Assembly: GCA_964017235.1 (NCBI GenBank)
Contig: OZ024929.1
Span: 62,777,603-62,841,602 of the forward strand
DNA length: 64,000 bases
Source: Sabellastarte sp. h YS-2021
Lineage: Eukaryota; Annelida; Polychaeta; Sabellida; Sabellidae
Reading direction: 5' to 3'
Shown: positions 53,270 through 63,673 of the stretch, in pieces
Layout: the number at the start of each line of letters is the position of its first letter
Position numbering within the stretch: position 1 is the first letter of the stretch
The notes under the pieces: generated by a model
The model's database searches: none
Seen by the model: the letters and a program-made list of their open reading frames with translations, nothing else
What the model was told of the DNA's origin: nothing
Made by a program: the position numbers and the translations under genes

Positions 53270-55272
53270 AAAAATCCACCTGTGGGGGGCCGTCTGCAAC
53301 TGTTTTGGCAGGTTTGGCTCTCCCTGGGTTCAAATCCGAGGGTAGTCTCCATCCTCAGGGAAGGGTACCAACTCCCCTTCAAGGAAAGACCACCCCTAGC
53401 AAGATTTCCTGTAATAGTCAGTGGTTCATCAGCTCCATTACGAAACAAAAATCTGAGCGAGGCCTTACAATCTCTAGGTCAAAAACAGGCTATAGAAAAG
53501 GTGTCAGTTCAATCATCTCTGGGCTTCTACAACCGGTTATTCCTGGTTCCAAAACCCAACAAAAAATGGAGGCCCATTCTAGATCTAAGTCAACTGAACC
53601 TGTACCTTGCTCCGGCAACGTTCAAGATGGAAACTCCGGAGACCATCAGACTCTCCCTACAACAGGGGGAGTGGGTCACTTCGCTAGATTTCAGCGACGC
53701 TTATTTTCACATTCCCATAAGCCACAGGTCGCGAAAATATCTCAGGTTCCATATCAAAGTTCAGACTTTTCAGTTCACAGCTCTTCCCTTTGGCCTGTCG
53801 ACGGCTCCGTTGGAGTTCACAAAGGTGGTCAAAGAGGTAAAACTTATGGCTCAATCTCGGGGTATTTGAATCCACCAATACGATTGGTTACTGAGAGCCC
53901 CATGCCGGGAAATTTGCCTACGTCATACCCAGACCCTTTTGGACCTTTGCCGCTCTCTGGGTTGGGTGGTCAACATGGACAAGTCAGAACTGGTACCCCA
54001 ACAAACCTTCGACTTCGTAGGTTATCATTTCGACCTATCTCAGGGGTTAGTCAAACCAACTCAGGAAAGGTGGAGGAGTCTATGTCAGAAGCTCAACCTT
54101 CTCCTGGGACTGGAATGTTGCACAGTCAGGCAGTTCTTGTCTTTAATCGGCCTTCTAACAGCAACAGAAAAACAAGTAGTCTCGGGACGGCTACACATGA
54201 GGCCAATTCAATGGCATCTGAAAAAGCATTGGCATGCCCCGGAATCTCTGGAAAAGGTCATCCCAATTCCTTCATCCCTCCATGTACATCTAAGGTGGTG
54301 GTTGGACCCGACCAAGGTGCTCTTAGGTCAACCTTTACACCCTCTACAACACGCCCTTCAGCTGTTTACAGACGCCTCAAACGAAGGTTGGGGCGCTCAC
54401 TTAGGCGACTACATGGCAAAAGGAGTCTGGTTAAAGTCAGAAAACGCCTTGCACATAAATTTGTTGGAACTCAAAGCAGTCCTTCTGGCCTTAAAACGGT
54501 TCGAGCGGTTGTGTTGCAACCAGATAGTTCTTGTTTGTACGGACAACACCACTGTGGTCTCTTACATCAACAAGGAAGGGGGTATGAAATCAGGCTCACT
54601 CTGTGCCCTCCTTTGGAGGCTGATGCTTTGGTGCAATCAAAGGCAGATTGTCCTGAGGGCCAGGCATATTTCGGGTCACCTGAACGTCATAGCCGACAAA
54701 CTGTCCAGACTCAATCAGGTGATCCAAACAGAATGGCCCCTCCTCCCGGAGGTTTTTGCTCAGATATGCCGGCGTTGGCACCGTCCGTCAGTGGACCTGT
54801 TTGCCACCCGGTTCAATCACAAACTTCCCCGGTTTGTATCCCCGGTTCCAGACCGGTCAGCGTGGGAAGTGGATGCCATAAGTCTCCCTTGGGAGGACCT
54901 GGACGCTTATGCGTTCCCCCCGACGGCCCTTCTACATCAGGTGGTAACGAAACTTTTGGACCACGGATTCCGTCGTCTCATCCTGATAGCACCAGGTTGG
55001 CTCAACATGCCTTGGTTTTGGGACCTGGTCAACATGTCAGTTCAAATTCCCCTCCTGCTCCCTCAGGTGTCGAATTTGATAACTCAACCGTTCAATCAGT
55101 GTCCTCACAGGGACCTTCCCAATCTGAACCTCCATGCTTGGCTCCTAGAGCCTCTGCCATCCAGCAAGCCGGGTTCTCGGCAGAAGTGGCAACAAGAATT
55201 GAGGTTCCTCAAAGACGCTCTACCAGAGCCGTTTATGAATCAAAGTGGTCCGTTTTTGTCCGATGGTGTTAG
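53270..55272 (+). pseudogene. pol: E1 DIRS pol: RT, RNase H, MT-like
   Basis: RT begins at PPVGGRLQLF (about 53,280). Blocks: SLGFYNRLFLVPKP, WRPILDLSQLN, TSLDFSDAYFHIPI and FTALPFGLSTAP. At 53,867-53,869 an Arg codon has become TGA. At 53,879-53,884 the catalytic motif reads Y-D-W because two codons (Leu-Asp) are deleted relative to E3. RNase H is complete (LFTDASNEGWG, INLLELKAV, CTDNTTVVSY, ADKLSRLN). The MT-like domain follows (VDLFATRFNHKLPRFVSPVP; APGWLNMPWFWDL). The element cannot reverse transcribe. Confidence 0.88.
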
Positions 55273-56209
55273 AAGAATAAGGTGGACGTCAGAACTCCCT
55301 CTATAAAGCAAATTGCGGATTTTCTCCTTTCCCTTTTTCAGGAGAAACATCTTCAACCTAGTACCATAGAAGGCTATAGGACTGCCATAGCCGACAAAGT
55401 GGGAAATTCCAGAATTAACATCAGCAAGGATGAGAACTTGACCAGGTTGTTGGACAGTTTTCATAGGGATAAACCAAAGGGCAGGCGTGGGGTTCCTACG
55501 TGGAATTTGTCTTTGGTTCTTCACCAACTTACAAAGCCACCTTTCGAACCTCTTAGGAAGGCTTCTCTGAAGCATCTCACTTTTAAGACTGTCTTCCTTC
55601 TAGCCTTGGGCTCTGGGAAACGGAGGAGTGAAATTCATGCTTGGGTTCACAGGAACATTAGGCACCAAGAGGATTGGTCGAATGTTTCCTTATCTCCCTC
55701 CCCTAGTTTCATTTCTAAGAATCACCTGGCTAAGGAGGGTCCCGCTTGTGTTGCCCCTGTTATCATTCCAGCCTTGGCTCCTTCCTTGGACAAGATCCCT
55801 CACAGAGGATAGGAGTTTGTGCCCGGTCCGGGCACTCCGTTATTACTTGGACAAAACCAAAGATCTCCATTCAGGCAAGGATTTGGTTTTTGTTTCCTTT
55901 AGGAAGAGTTTCCAGAAGGATATTGTCCCGGCTACAGTTTCCTCCTGGATCAAACAAACCATTGTCCTATGTTACCAGCTGTCAGACCAACAGGCTGAAC
56001 AATTACATCAGGTTCGGGCTCATGACATTCGCGCGTTCGCGGCGTCCAAAGCTTTTCAGGGTGGTGTTCCCTTAGACCAGATTTTGGCAGCCTGTCACTG
56101 GAAGTCTCATAATACCTTCACCCAGTTTTACCTGAAGGACTTGGCCTGGGCGGACTCGGACATGTACCATTTGGGTCCTGTGGTAGCTGCCCAACAAATT
56201 AGAGACTAA
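55140..56209 (+). pseudogene. E1 DIRS tyrosine recombinase
   Basis: Begins near IQQAGFSAEVATRI. TAG interrupts at 55,270-55,272, and a frameshift occurs at about 55,800. The Arg (GSGKRRSEIHAW), His-x-x-Arg (RAHDIRAF), CHWKSHNTF and Tyr (QFYLKDL) are all still encoded, in two frames. It ends at TAA 56,207-56,209. Confidence 0.88.
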
Positions 56210-56376
56210 ATTGAGGCTTCCATGTATATTATCTTGTATATATGTATACATACATGTACATAGTTTTTCAAAAAAAAAAAAAACGTCCCTGCAGTCTGTC
56301 TTGCGTTGCAAGAGGATGGGGGACCATCTTAGTCTTCTTTTCCCCTTCGTCACTTCCTCGTGGACTCTTCAGCTAC

Positions 56377-56392
56377 AAAAAGGGGGGGGGGG
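56377..56392 (+). promoter_or_regulatory. A5G11 purine tract downstream of E1 YR
   Basis: A5 followed by G11, about 140 bp before the ICR. Matches tracts in E3, E4 and E8. Confidence 0.6.
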
Positions 56393-56531
56393 CAGAGACT
56401 GTGCCTATCCAGGGTAGTTAGAAACCCTTCCCGGGTGATTCCCTCTGGATTTACAGAGTATATATTTAGATCTTAGAGTCTCTGTCTCCCCTTTTTCCAT
56501 AGCTACCCTCCAACCACTGGGTAGTTATTCT

Positions 56532-56628
56532 GCACTGGTCCACTAGGTAAGATATATTATCGCAATAAAATGGAAAATTTAATAGTTAAATTAAATTTTT
56601 ATTAGATAATATCTTACCTAGTGGACCA
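56532..56628 (+). repeat. E1 internal complementary region
   Basis: The left half is complementary to the E1 5' end (GCACTGGTCCACTAGG ... CGCAATAAAA), and the right half to its 3' end (TGGAAAATTTAATAG ... CTAGTGGACCA). The junction at 56,570/56,571 mirrors the circle junction. Confidence 0.95.
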
Positions 56629-56689
56629 AGAGAGTCCCACCCTACCTGCCCCGCAATAACTAAAAGGGTGACATTCTTAGGTAGGCCAC

Positions 56690-56909
56690 AAAAAGAGGAA
56701 GTACGCATGCGCGCGCACGCGCAGTAGGGGAGCTGGGTGCAGTCACGACACCTGGCGAATGAGGAGTACACTACCGGTCCCGGTCAGAGCCCAGCTCAGG
56801 ACGTTTTTGTCTAACGTTTGGCGGGACCGGCTGCGCGCCGGACAAATGCACTGGTCCACTAGGTAAGATATTATCTAATAAAAATTTAATTTAACTATTA
56901 AATTTTCCA
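56690..56909 (+). repeat. E1 3' inverted terminal repeat and terminus
   Basis: Complement of 50,636-50,825, then the AT-rich 3' terminus ending at 56,909. Confidence 0.92.
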
Positions 56910-57538
56910 ATTAGATTAGATATTAGATACATTAAGAAGAAACATACAAAACATACATTCACAAAGGGGCTACTATTGTTGGGTTGTAATTTCGGCCCAA
57001 CATGTTGTGTAATTGTTAAGTAGCTACAGTCATAATGGCTACTTTATCTCCTACTACTTCATTATAGCCCACAACTCCTCAGAAGGATTGGAACTTAGTT
57101 TCTGGCAGATCGTTACTTAGTTACTTTTGTCTAGTTAACTAAGATATTTGATTCACTTAGTCTTGTACTTTTCCTCACAAGAATGTTTGGTATTAGTACT
57201 TGGGTTTTAGGTTTAGGATTAGTTTCTGACAAATTATAACTTACATAGGTTATCTTTTGTTTAGTTAACTAAGATGACTTTGACATCACTTAGTCTTTTA
57301 CTTTTCTCACAGGAAAGTTTTTGTATTCGTACTGTGACTTTGGATGGGAATTGTTTTCTGACAAGTTATAACTTATATAGGTTATACTTTGTTTAGTTAA
57401 CTAAGATGTTTATGTATCATTTAGGCTAGTACTTTATCCTATACAATTATTTTGGATATTGGTACTTTGGCTTATTGGTTTCTGCCTACTCTTGGTGTGT
57501 CAAAAATTTAATCCCACCACCAGTATGGTTGTAATCAA
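56910..57538. other. E2 3' region
   Basis: AT-rich, with several TTAGTTAACTAAGAT blocks and a loosely repeated CTTAGTCTTKTACTTTTC segment about every 120 bp (57,120-57,430). No gene. Confidence 0.5.
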
Positions 57539-57650
57539 GCACTAGTGAGGATAAGGGAAGGGTATTTTACGCAATAAAATGTAAAAATTTTATTGTAATT
57601 TAACTTTTTGTAAGTTAAATACTTACCTTATCCTCACTAGATTCGGATTC
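57539..57650 (+). repeat. E2 internal complementary region
   Basis: GGGTATTTTACGCAATAAAA (complement of the E2 5' end) joined to TGTAAAAATTTTATTG ... ACTTACCTTATCC (complement of its 3' end). Confidence 0.9.
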
Positions 57651-57699
57651 CCGCCCGTCCATCCCCACATATAAATTTTTTATTTGGGTATAGTATAAC

Positions 57700-57898
57700 T
57701 TTACATACTCCCAAATTAAATATGAAATATAAAGGAACTACGGCCGAGTCCACACATGCGCAGGGTACTAACAAGAATATTTCTTTTTAAAATATTCGAG
57801 TTGGTCGTGGATGTTTGCTCTCGCCAACACATAGCACTAGTGAGGATAAGATAAGTATTTAACTTACAAAAAGTTAAATTACAATAAAATTTTTACAA
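57700..57898 (+). repeat. E2 3' inverted terminal repeat and terminus
   Basis: Contains AAAATATTCGAGTTGGTCG and GGATGTTTGCTCTCGCCAAC, the complement of 46,120-46,290. Confidence 0.88.
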
Positions 57899-58099
57899 TT
57901 TGTTATGATAAATTGACTTGGCTGAATATTAAATGACTATTTAATAAATAGTTTATTTATTGAAATGGAGAGTTCTGTGCAAAAAGTCAATTTCATTTTT
58001 TTTTCAGTAAAATGTAATTGGTTTAATTATCTCCCGCCAGGCTTTAGCCCGGGAGGGAGATTATGAAATGATGCCTGTGTGTGCATGTGTGCGTGCGTT

Positions 58100-61000
58100 A
58101 GTGTGTCACGCAGATTTTTCCAAAACTACTACAGCTACAGATTTTTTGTAAATTAATTGTCCCAATGAATTTTCACACCCTTGAAAATTTTTTTGGTTTT
58201 ATGGACTTAGGCCTGAAGATAAGTGAGTAATAGCAATCTTAGCTACTTTGAGTAAAGGACTAATAACTCAAAAACTATTGCACTTACAGGTTTTTCTTCA
58301 AATATGTTGTTCAGCTACTTTGTCCTTAGCTATAAGATGGTACATACTTTGGGGTCCTATTGCATGCCATAAGTGAGTAATAGCTATTTTCTTATTTGTA
58401 GCAAAATAATGACATAACTAAATGTCAAATATCTTCAAAAGTAGTAAAGTTACGGAAATCTTTTCAATATGATATTCGTCTAGTTTTTGGTAAGCTATCA
58501 CATAGTAAAGTTTCAGACCTGTTGCACATTGCATAGCTGACTAATAGCTACTTTGAAATTCTGACTGTTGAGTAAATCCATTGTAACTCCAAAACTATTG
58601 CAGTTAGAGTATTTTCCTAAAATATGTTGTTCAGCTACTTTGTCCTTGACTGTAAGATGGCATATAGTTTGCGGTTCTATTGCATGCCATAACTGAGTAA
58701 TAGCTATTTTCTTATTTGTAGCAAAATAATGACATAACTAAATGTCAAATATCTTCAAAAGTAGTAAAGTTACGGAAATCTTTTCAATATGATATTCATC
58801 TACTTTTTGGTAAGCTATCACATAGTAAAGTTGAAGACCTGTTGCACATTAGATAGCTGAGTAATAGCTACTTTGAAATTCTGACTGTTGAGTAGATCCA
58901 TTGTAACTCAAAAACTACTGCAGTTACAGTATTTTCCTAAAATAATGTGTTCAGCTACTTTTTCCTTAACTATAACATGGCATATCGTTTGGGGTTCCAT
59001 TGCATGTCATAAGTGAGCAATAGCTATTTTCTTATTTGTAGCAAAATTATGATGGAAATAAATGTCAAATACCTTCACAAGTATTGAAGTTAGGCAAATC
59101 TTTTCATTTGTTATTCATCTAGTTTTTGATAAGCTTACTTTCCTGTGTCCTTTATATTTTTGTTGCTTTTGCAGATCTAGGTCAATAGCTAAGTGAGTAT
59201 ATAGCAGAGTAATAGCTACTAAAGTGAGTAAATGTCTTTTATCTCTGAAAGTATTATAGGTAGGCAATTTCTTCTAAATAAGTCATTTACGTACTTTTGC
59301 CTGATCTACCACATAGTGAAGTTTCAGATAATTAGCTCTTTGTATAGCTCAGTCATAGCTACTAAAATGAGTAAATGCCTTTTATCTGTAAAAGTATTAC
59401 AGATCGGCAATTTCTTCTAAATAAGACATTCACCTACTTTTGGGTGGTCCACCACATAGTGAAGTTGCACATCTACAGCTATTTGCATAGCTGAGTCATA
59501 TACCTGCTAAAATGAGTAAATGTCTTTTATCTCTGAAAGTACGACAGGTAGGCAATTTCTTCTAAATAAGTCGTTCATCTACTTTTGGGTGATCTACCAC
59601 GTAATGAAGTTGCAGAACTGTAGCTCTTTGGATAGCTGAGCAATAAATAGCTACTAAAATGAGCAAATGTCTTTTATCTCTAAAAGTATTACAGATAGGC
59701 AATTTCTTCTAAATAAGTCATTCACCTACTTTTGGCTGATCTACCACACAGTGAAGTTTCAGATCTATAGCTCTTTGCATAGCTCAGTCATAGCTACTAA
59801 AATGAGTAAATGTCTATTATCTGTAAAAGTATTGCATACACACAATTTCTTCTAAATAAGTCATTCACCTACTTTTGGGTGATCTAGCACATAGTGAAGT
59901 TGCACAACTGTAGCTCTTTGCATAACTGAGTGATAGCTACTAAAATGAGTCAATACCCTTTATCTTTAAAAGTATTACAGATAGACAATTTCTTCTAAAT
60001 AAGTCATTCACCTACTTTTGGGTGATCTACCACATAGTGAAGTTGCAGATCTATAGCTCTTTGGATAGCTGAGTAATAAATAGCTACTAAAATGAGCAAA
60101 TGTCTTTTATCTCTAAAAGTATTACAGATAGGCAATTTCTTCTAAATAAGTCATTCACCTACTTTTGGCTGATCTACCACACAGTGAAGTTTCAGATCTA
60201 TAGCTCTTTGCATAGCTCAATCATAGCTACTAAAATGAGTAAATGTCTATTATCTGTAAAAGTATTGCATACACGCAATTTCTTCTAAATAAGTCATTCA
60301 CCTACTTTTGGGTGATCTAGCACATAGTGAAGTTGCACAACTGTAGCTCTTTGCATAACTGAGTGATAGCTACTAAAATGAGTCAATACCCTTTATCTTT
60401 AAAAGTATTACAGATAGACAATTTCTTCTAAATAAGTCATTCACCTACTTTTGCATGATCTACCACATAGTAAAGTTGCAGAACTGTAGCTCTTTGGATA
60501 GCTGAGTAATAGCTACTAAAATGAGCAAAAGTCTTTTATCTCTAAAAGTATTACAGATAGTCGATTTCTTCTAAATAAGTCATTCACCTACTTTTACCTG
60601 ATGTACCACACAGTGAAGTTTCAGATAATTAGCTCTTTGTATAGCTCAGTCATAGCTACTAAAATGAGTAAATGTCTTTTATCTCTAAAAGTATTGCATA
60701 CACGCAATTTCTTCTAAATAAGTCATTCACCTACTTTTGGGTGATCTACCTCATTATGAAGTTTCAGATCTATAGCTCTTTGCATAGCTCAGTCATAGCT
60801 ACTAAAAAGAGTAAATGTCTTGTATCTGTAAAAGTATTGAATATATGCAATTTCTTCTAAATAAGTCATTCACCTACTTTTGGGTGATCTACCACATAGT
60901 GAAGTTGCAGAAGTGTAGCTCTTTCCATAGCTGAGTGACAGCTACTAAAATGATTAAATGTCTTTTATCTCTAAAAGTGTTATGAAAAGGCAAATTCTTC

Positions 61001-61150
61001 TGAATAATTAATTCACCTTTTGGGTGGTCTACCACAGAGTGAAGTTGCACATCTATAGCTATTTGCATAGCTGAGTCATATACCTGCTAAAATGAATAAA
61101 TGTCTTTTATCTCCAAAAGTATTGCAGATAGGCTATTTTTTCTAAATCGA
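58100..61150 (+). repeat. ~145-bp satellite array (Sat3) with a higher-order repeat
   Basis: About twenty units. From 59.2 kb, TTTCTTCTAAATAAG recurs every 143-147 bp. A three-unit block of 433 bp (from about 59,640) is repeated nearly identically at about 60,073. Units contain TTTATCTCTAAAAGTATTRC and CACCTACTTTTGGGTGATCTAC. Confidence 0.93.
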
Positions 61151-61490
61151 GGTGACTTGGCTACCGACAATGGCGGTTTCACAGTATATTGCTTTCGGCT
61201 ACCGTCTTGTATTTACGACGACTATCGTACATATCTACTGTCATGGACATATCACTACTTTAATCAATTTTAAATATTTTACATATTAAATGAAACTCAG
61301 AGTAAATTTACTTACATGATTTGTCATAACAAATGTATCCCTTACTTACAATAACTGAATGTTAATTAATGCATGTTTAATAATTAATTAATAATTAATT
61401 ATGTATTATGTACCCTTCCATGTATATCTGTCAGTTTTTACCCCACAGCCCTTAAGGGCTGTTGGGGTATTGTTTTCACCCATGGTGTCC

Positions 61491-61535
61491 GGATGGGCGG
61501 GCGTCCGGGCGGGCGGGCGGGTGGGTGGGTGGCGG
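61491..61535 (+). repeat. G-run tract, predicted quadruplex former
   Basis: At least eight GGG runs separated by one base (C or T), with one longer gap near 61,502. This fits a G-quadruplex pattern and sits directly before the 146-bp array. Confidence 0.7.
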
Positions 61536-61544
61536 GAAAAGAGT

Positions 61545-62280
61545 TTGTCCGGGCTGTATCTCAGAAACCGTAAGGTGTAGGAAGTTGATACTTGGTAGGG
61601 ACATTGGTTAGGGGGTGTAGGTGTGCAACGTCATGGTCTGACCTTGATTTGACCTTTGACCTTGCCGTAGTGACCTTGAGTTTGAAAATCTTGTCCGGGC
61701 TATATCTCGGAAACCAAAAGGTGTAGGAAGTTGATACTTGGTAGGGATATTGGTTAGGGGGTGTAGGTGTGCAACGTCATGGTGTGACCTTGATTTGACC
61801 TTTGACCTTGCCGTAGTGACCTTGACCTATAAAATCTTGTCCGGGCTATATCTCAGAAACCGTAAGGTGTAGGAAGTTGATACTTGGTAGGGATATTGGT
61901 TAGGGGGTGTAGGTGTGCAGCGTCATGGTCTGACCTTGATTTGACCTTTGACCTTGCCGTAGTGACCTTGACCTATAAAACCTTGTCCGGGCTATATCTC
62001 AGAAACCGTAAGGTGTAGGAAGTTGATACTTGGTAGGGATATTGGTTAGGGGGTGTAGGTGTGCAATGTCATGGTCTGACAAGGATTTGACCTTTGACCT
62101 TGCCGTAGTGACCTTGAGTTCGAAAATCTTGTCCGGGCTATATCTCGGAAACCGCAAGGTGTAGGAAGTTGATACTTGGTAGGGACATTGGTTAGGGGGT
62201 GTAGTTGTGCAACGTCATGATCTGACCTTGATTTGACCTTTGACCTTGCTGTAGTGACCTTGACCTATAAAATCTTGTTG
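61545..62280 (+). repeat. 146-bp tandem repeat (Sat4), five copies
   Basis: TTGTCCGGGCT starts at 61,545, 61,691, 61,837, 61,983 and 62,129, exactly 146 bp apart. Units carry TATATCTCAGAAACCGTAAGG, TTGGTTAGGGGGTGTAGG and TTTGACCTTTGACCTTGCC, and are very similar to one another. Confidence 0.95.
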
Positions 62281-63059
62281 CACCTTTGAGTCTGTTTTTT
62301 GATGCAGATTTAGCACTGTTAAAGTCATATTAGAATTTATTAAGAATTTTACTTTCATAACTTCCCATTGTAAGAGATAGAATTTCATCAAGTGAGCCAC
62401 AGATTTTGCTCCAACACCACACATAAGCATTCATTAAATGTATTACCACTTCTGTATGCATGATAATATTCAAACCATCTAAACCATAATTGGGCCATGC
62501 AGGTGTAGATAAAGAGTGTTGAATTTTAGTTTGCTGATTAATGCTGTTATCTTGTTATTGAATTATCTTGTTTTAGTACTTCATCTTTATATGCATTATC
62601 TTTCTTTTAAACATTATTTCTCCATTTAAACATTGTTTGGACCTTTATATAACTGACAGTGCTCTGAAAGTATCCTGAAGTTTGTACTGGTACAGTACTT
62701 CTGTATCTCATGGTGTTGAAAATATTTCCCTAGGCTGTGGGGTACGGGCATCTCTGATGCTATTTTTCAATTCTGTTGTCAAAATGTACCCATGTAGATT
62801 TTATATTGCCGGATGCAGAAATACAAGTTCAGTTATCTTCCTCAGACATTGGCTTTCTGAACTTGTAAAATTAACATGTATGTGTGACTTTATAGTAGGA
62901 TATTTGTCAAATAAACTAATTGGAAAATATTTTGATTGCCTTTCAGCAGTTTTCAGTCTCTCAGATGATTGTCGGTTGATTGTTGGGTGATTACGCGGTA
63001 CATATTCTACCGACATCGGTCACGCAAAGCTTAAGTTTCTGTAACCGTTGGCGGTTACA

Positions 63060-63440
63060 CAGTCACGGCCTTTCTAAATAAGTTGTTCACCTACTATTGG
63101 GTGATCTACCACATAGTTAAGTTGCACAACTGTAGCTCTTTGCATAGCTGAGTAACAGGTACTAAAATGAGTAAATGTTGTTTATCTTTAAAAGTATTGG
63201 ACATAGACAATTTCTTCTAAATATGTCCTTCACCTACTTTGGATTGATCTACTACATAATAAAGTTGCAGAACTGTAGCTCTTTGGATGGCAGAGTAATG
63301 GTTACTAAAATGAGTAAATGCCTTTTGTCTTTAAAAGTATTGCAATCAAACATTAAAGTGCCTCTTGCTTGTTGTCACTTCTACATGTGCCTCCATCTCA
63401 CAAGAAAATTTATATTCCACTATCTTTAGTACATCTAATT
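63060..63440 (+). repeat. Sat3 remainder
   Basis: About two units of Sat3 continuing the interrupted array up to the right end of the element. Confidence 0.85.
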
Positions 63441-63454
63441 ACGGCGGGAGATAA

Positions 63455-63673
63455 ATGCATGCGTCAGAATGCCTGTTTAATGGTCAATTTAAACAGTGTT
63501 GTTCAAACTGCTATAGATAAAGTAAGGATCATCTGTCATAATTAAAATATGGAGCAGTAATATTTCACTTAACTGATAGGTTTCTCATTTAAAATTTAAC
63601 CATGAATCCCTAATAATCAAAATTCTATATTTAATGACATAAACATTTTAGATATACATACTGTTTTACTCAC
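63455..63673. other. Intronic sequence
   Basis: Unique-looking AT-rich sequence immediately downstream (in gene sense) of the first visible exon. Nothing is recognised. Confidence 0.4.

Larger units (their letters stand above)
50615..56909 (+). mobile_element. Full-length but defective DIRS retrotransposon E1
   Basis: 6,295 bp. 5' terminus TTTTATTGCGATAATATATC; 3' terminus AATTTTCCA. Inverted repeats 50,636-50,825 and 56,690-56,870; ICR 56,532-56,628. Genes in order: gag, RT/RNase H/MT-like, YR, all with breaks. It is inserted into E2. The repeats differ at a few positions, so the copy is not brand new. Confidence 0.92.
46095..57898 (+). mobile_element. Non-autonomous DIRS-like element E2, hosting E1
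   Basis: 5' terminus TTTTATTGCGTAAAATACCC at 46,095; 3' terminus TTTTTACA at 57,898. Inverted repeats with ACCAACTCGAATATTTT and GAGCAAACATCC are at 46,128-46,290 and 57,700-57,850. The ICR at 57,539-57,650 matches both termini. E1 is inserted at 50,615. Without E1 it is about 5.5 kb. No RT, RNase H or YR is seen in its own sequence; most of 46.3-50.3 kb is collinear with E7. It lies in the first visible intron of the BEN gene. Confidence 0.85.
61151..63059. mobile_element. Insertion splitting Sat3
   Basis: Sat3 stops at TTTTTTCTAAAT (about 61,150) and resumes at TTTCTAAATAAG (63,072), with a short TTCTAAAT overlap. The inner ends share a loosely inverted ACCG-GGCGGTT-CACAG motif. It contains a hairpin (CCACAGCCC-TTAA-GGGCTGTTGG) at 61,443, a G-rich tract and Sat4. 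The frame at 62,682-62,990 has no motif. The class of element is not determined. Confidence 0.5.
58027..63454 (+). mobile_element. Satellite-bearing element with short inverted ends
   Basis: The left end, TTATCTCCCGCC (58,027-58,038), is matched inverted by GGCGGGAGATAA at 63,443-63,454. Next to the left end is a hairpin (CTCCCGCC ... CCCGGGAGGGAG). The body is Sat3 (58.1-61.15 kb), interrupted at about 61,152-63,059 by another insertion, and resuming at 63,060-63,340. No gene. A related right end occurs at 1329-1340 next to Sat1. Confidence 0.6.

Noticed and set aside
53014-55140. Long 752-residue open frame
   Set aside because: Up to about 55,140 it is an alternative frame of E1 pol; only its C-terminal end is the true YR start. 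The same applies to 23,129-24,100 and 24,118-24,890 in E3.
50586-56936. 16-bp direct repeat TATTAGATACATTAAG on both sides of E1 as a target duplication
   Set aside because: The copies are offset from the element ends by 13 and 11 bp, and DIRS elements are not expected to duplicate their target.
59667-60860. Series of 62-residue frames repeated four times
   Set aside because: They are the same stretch of Sat3 monomers translated repeatedly.
58100-61150. CRISPR array (regular repeats)
   Set aside because: The units are contiguous ~145-bp satellites without unique spacers, in an animal genome.
62682-62990. 102-residue frame
   Set aside because: No motif, overlapped by an equally open antisense frame, and inside a mobile insertion.
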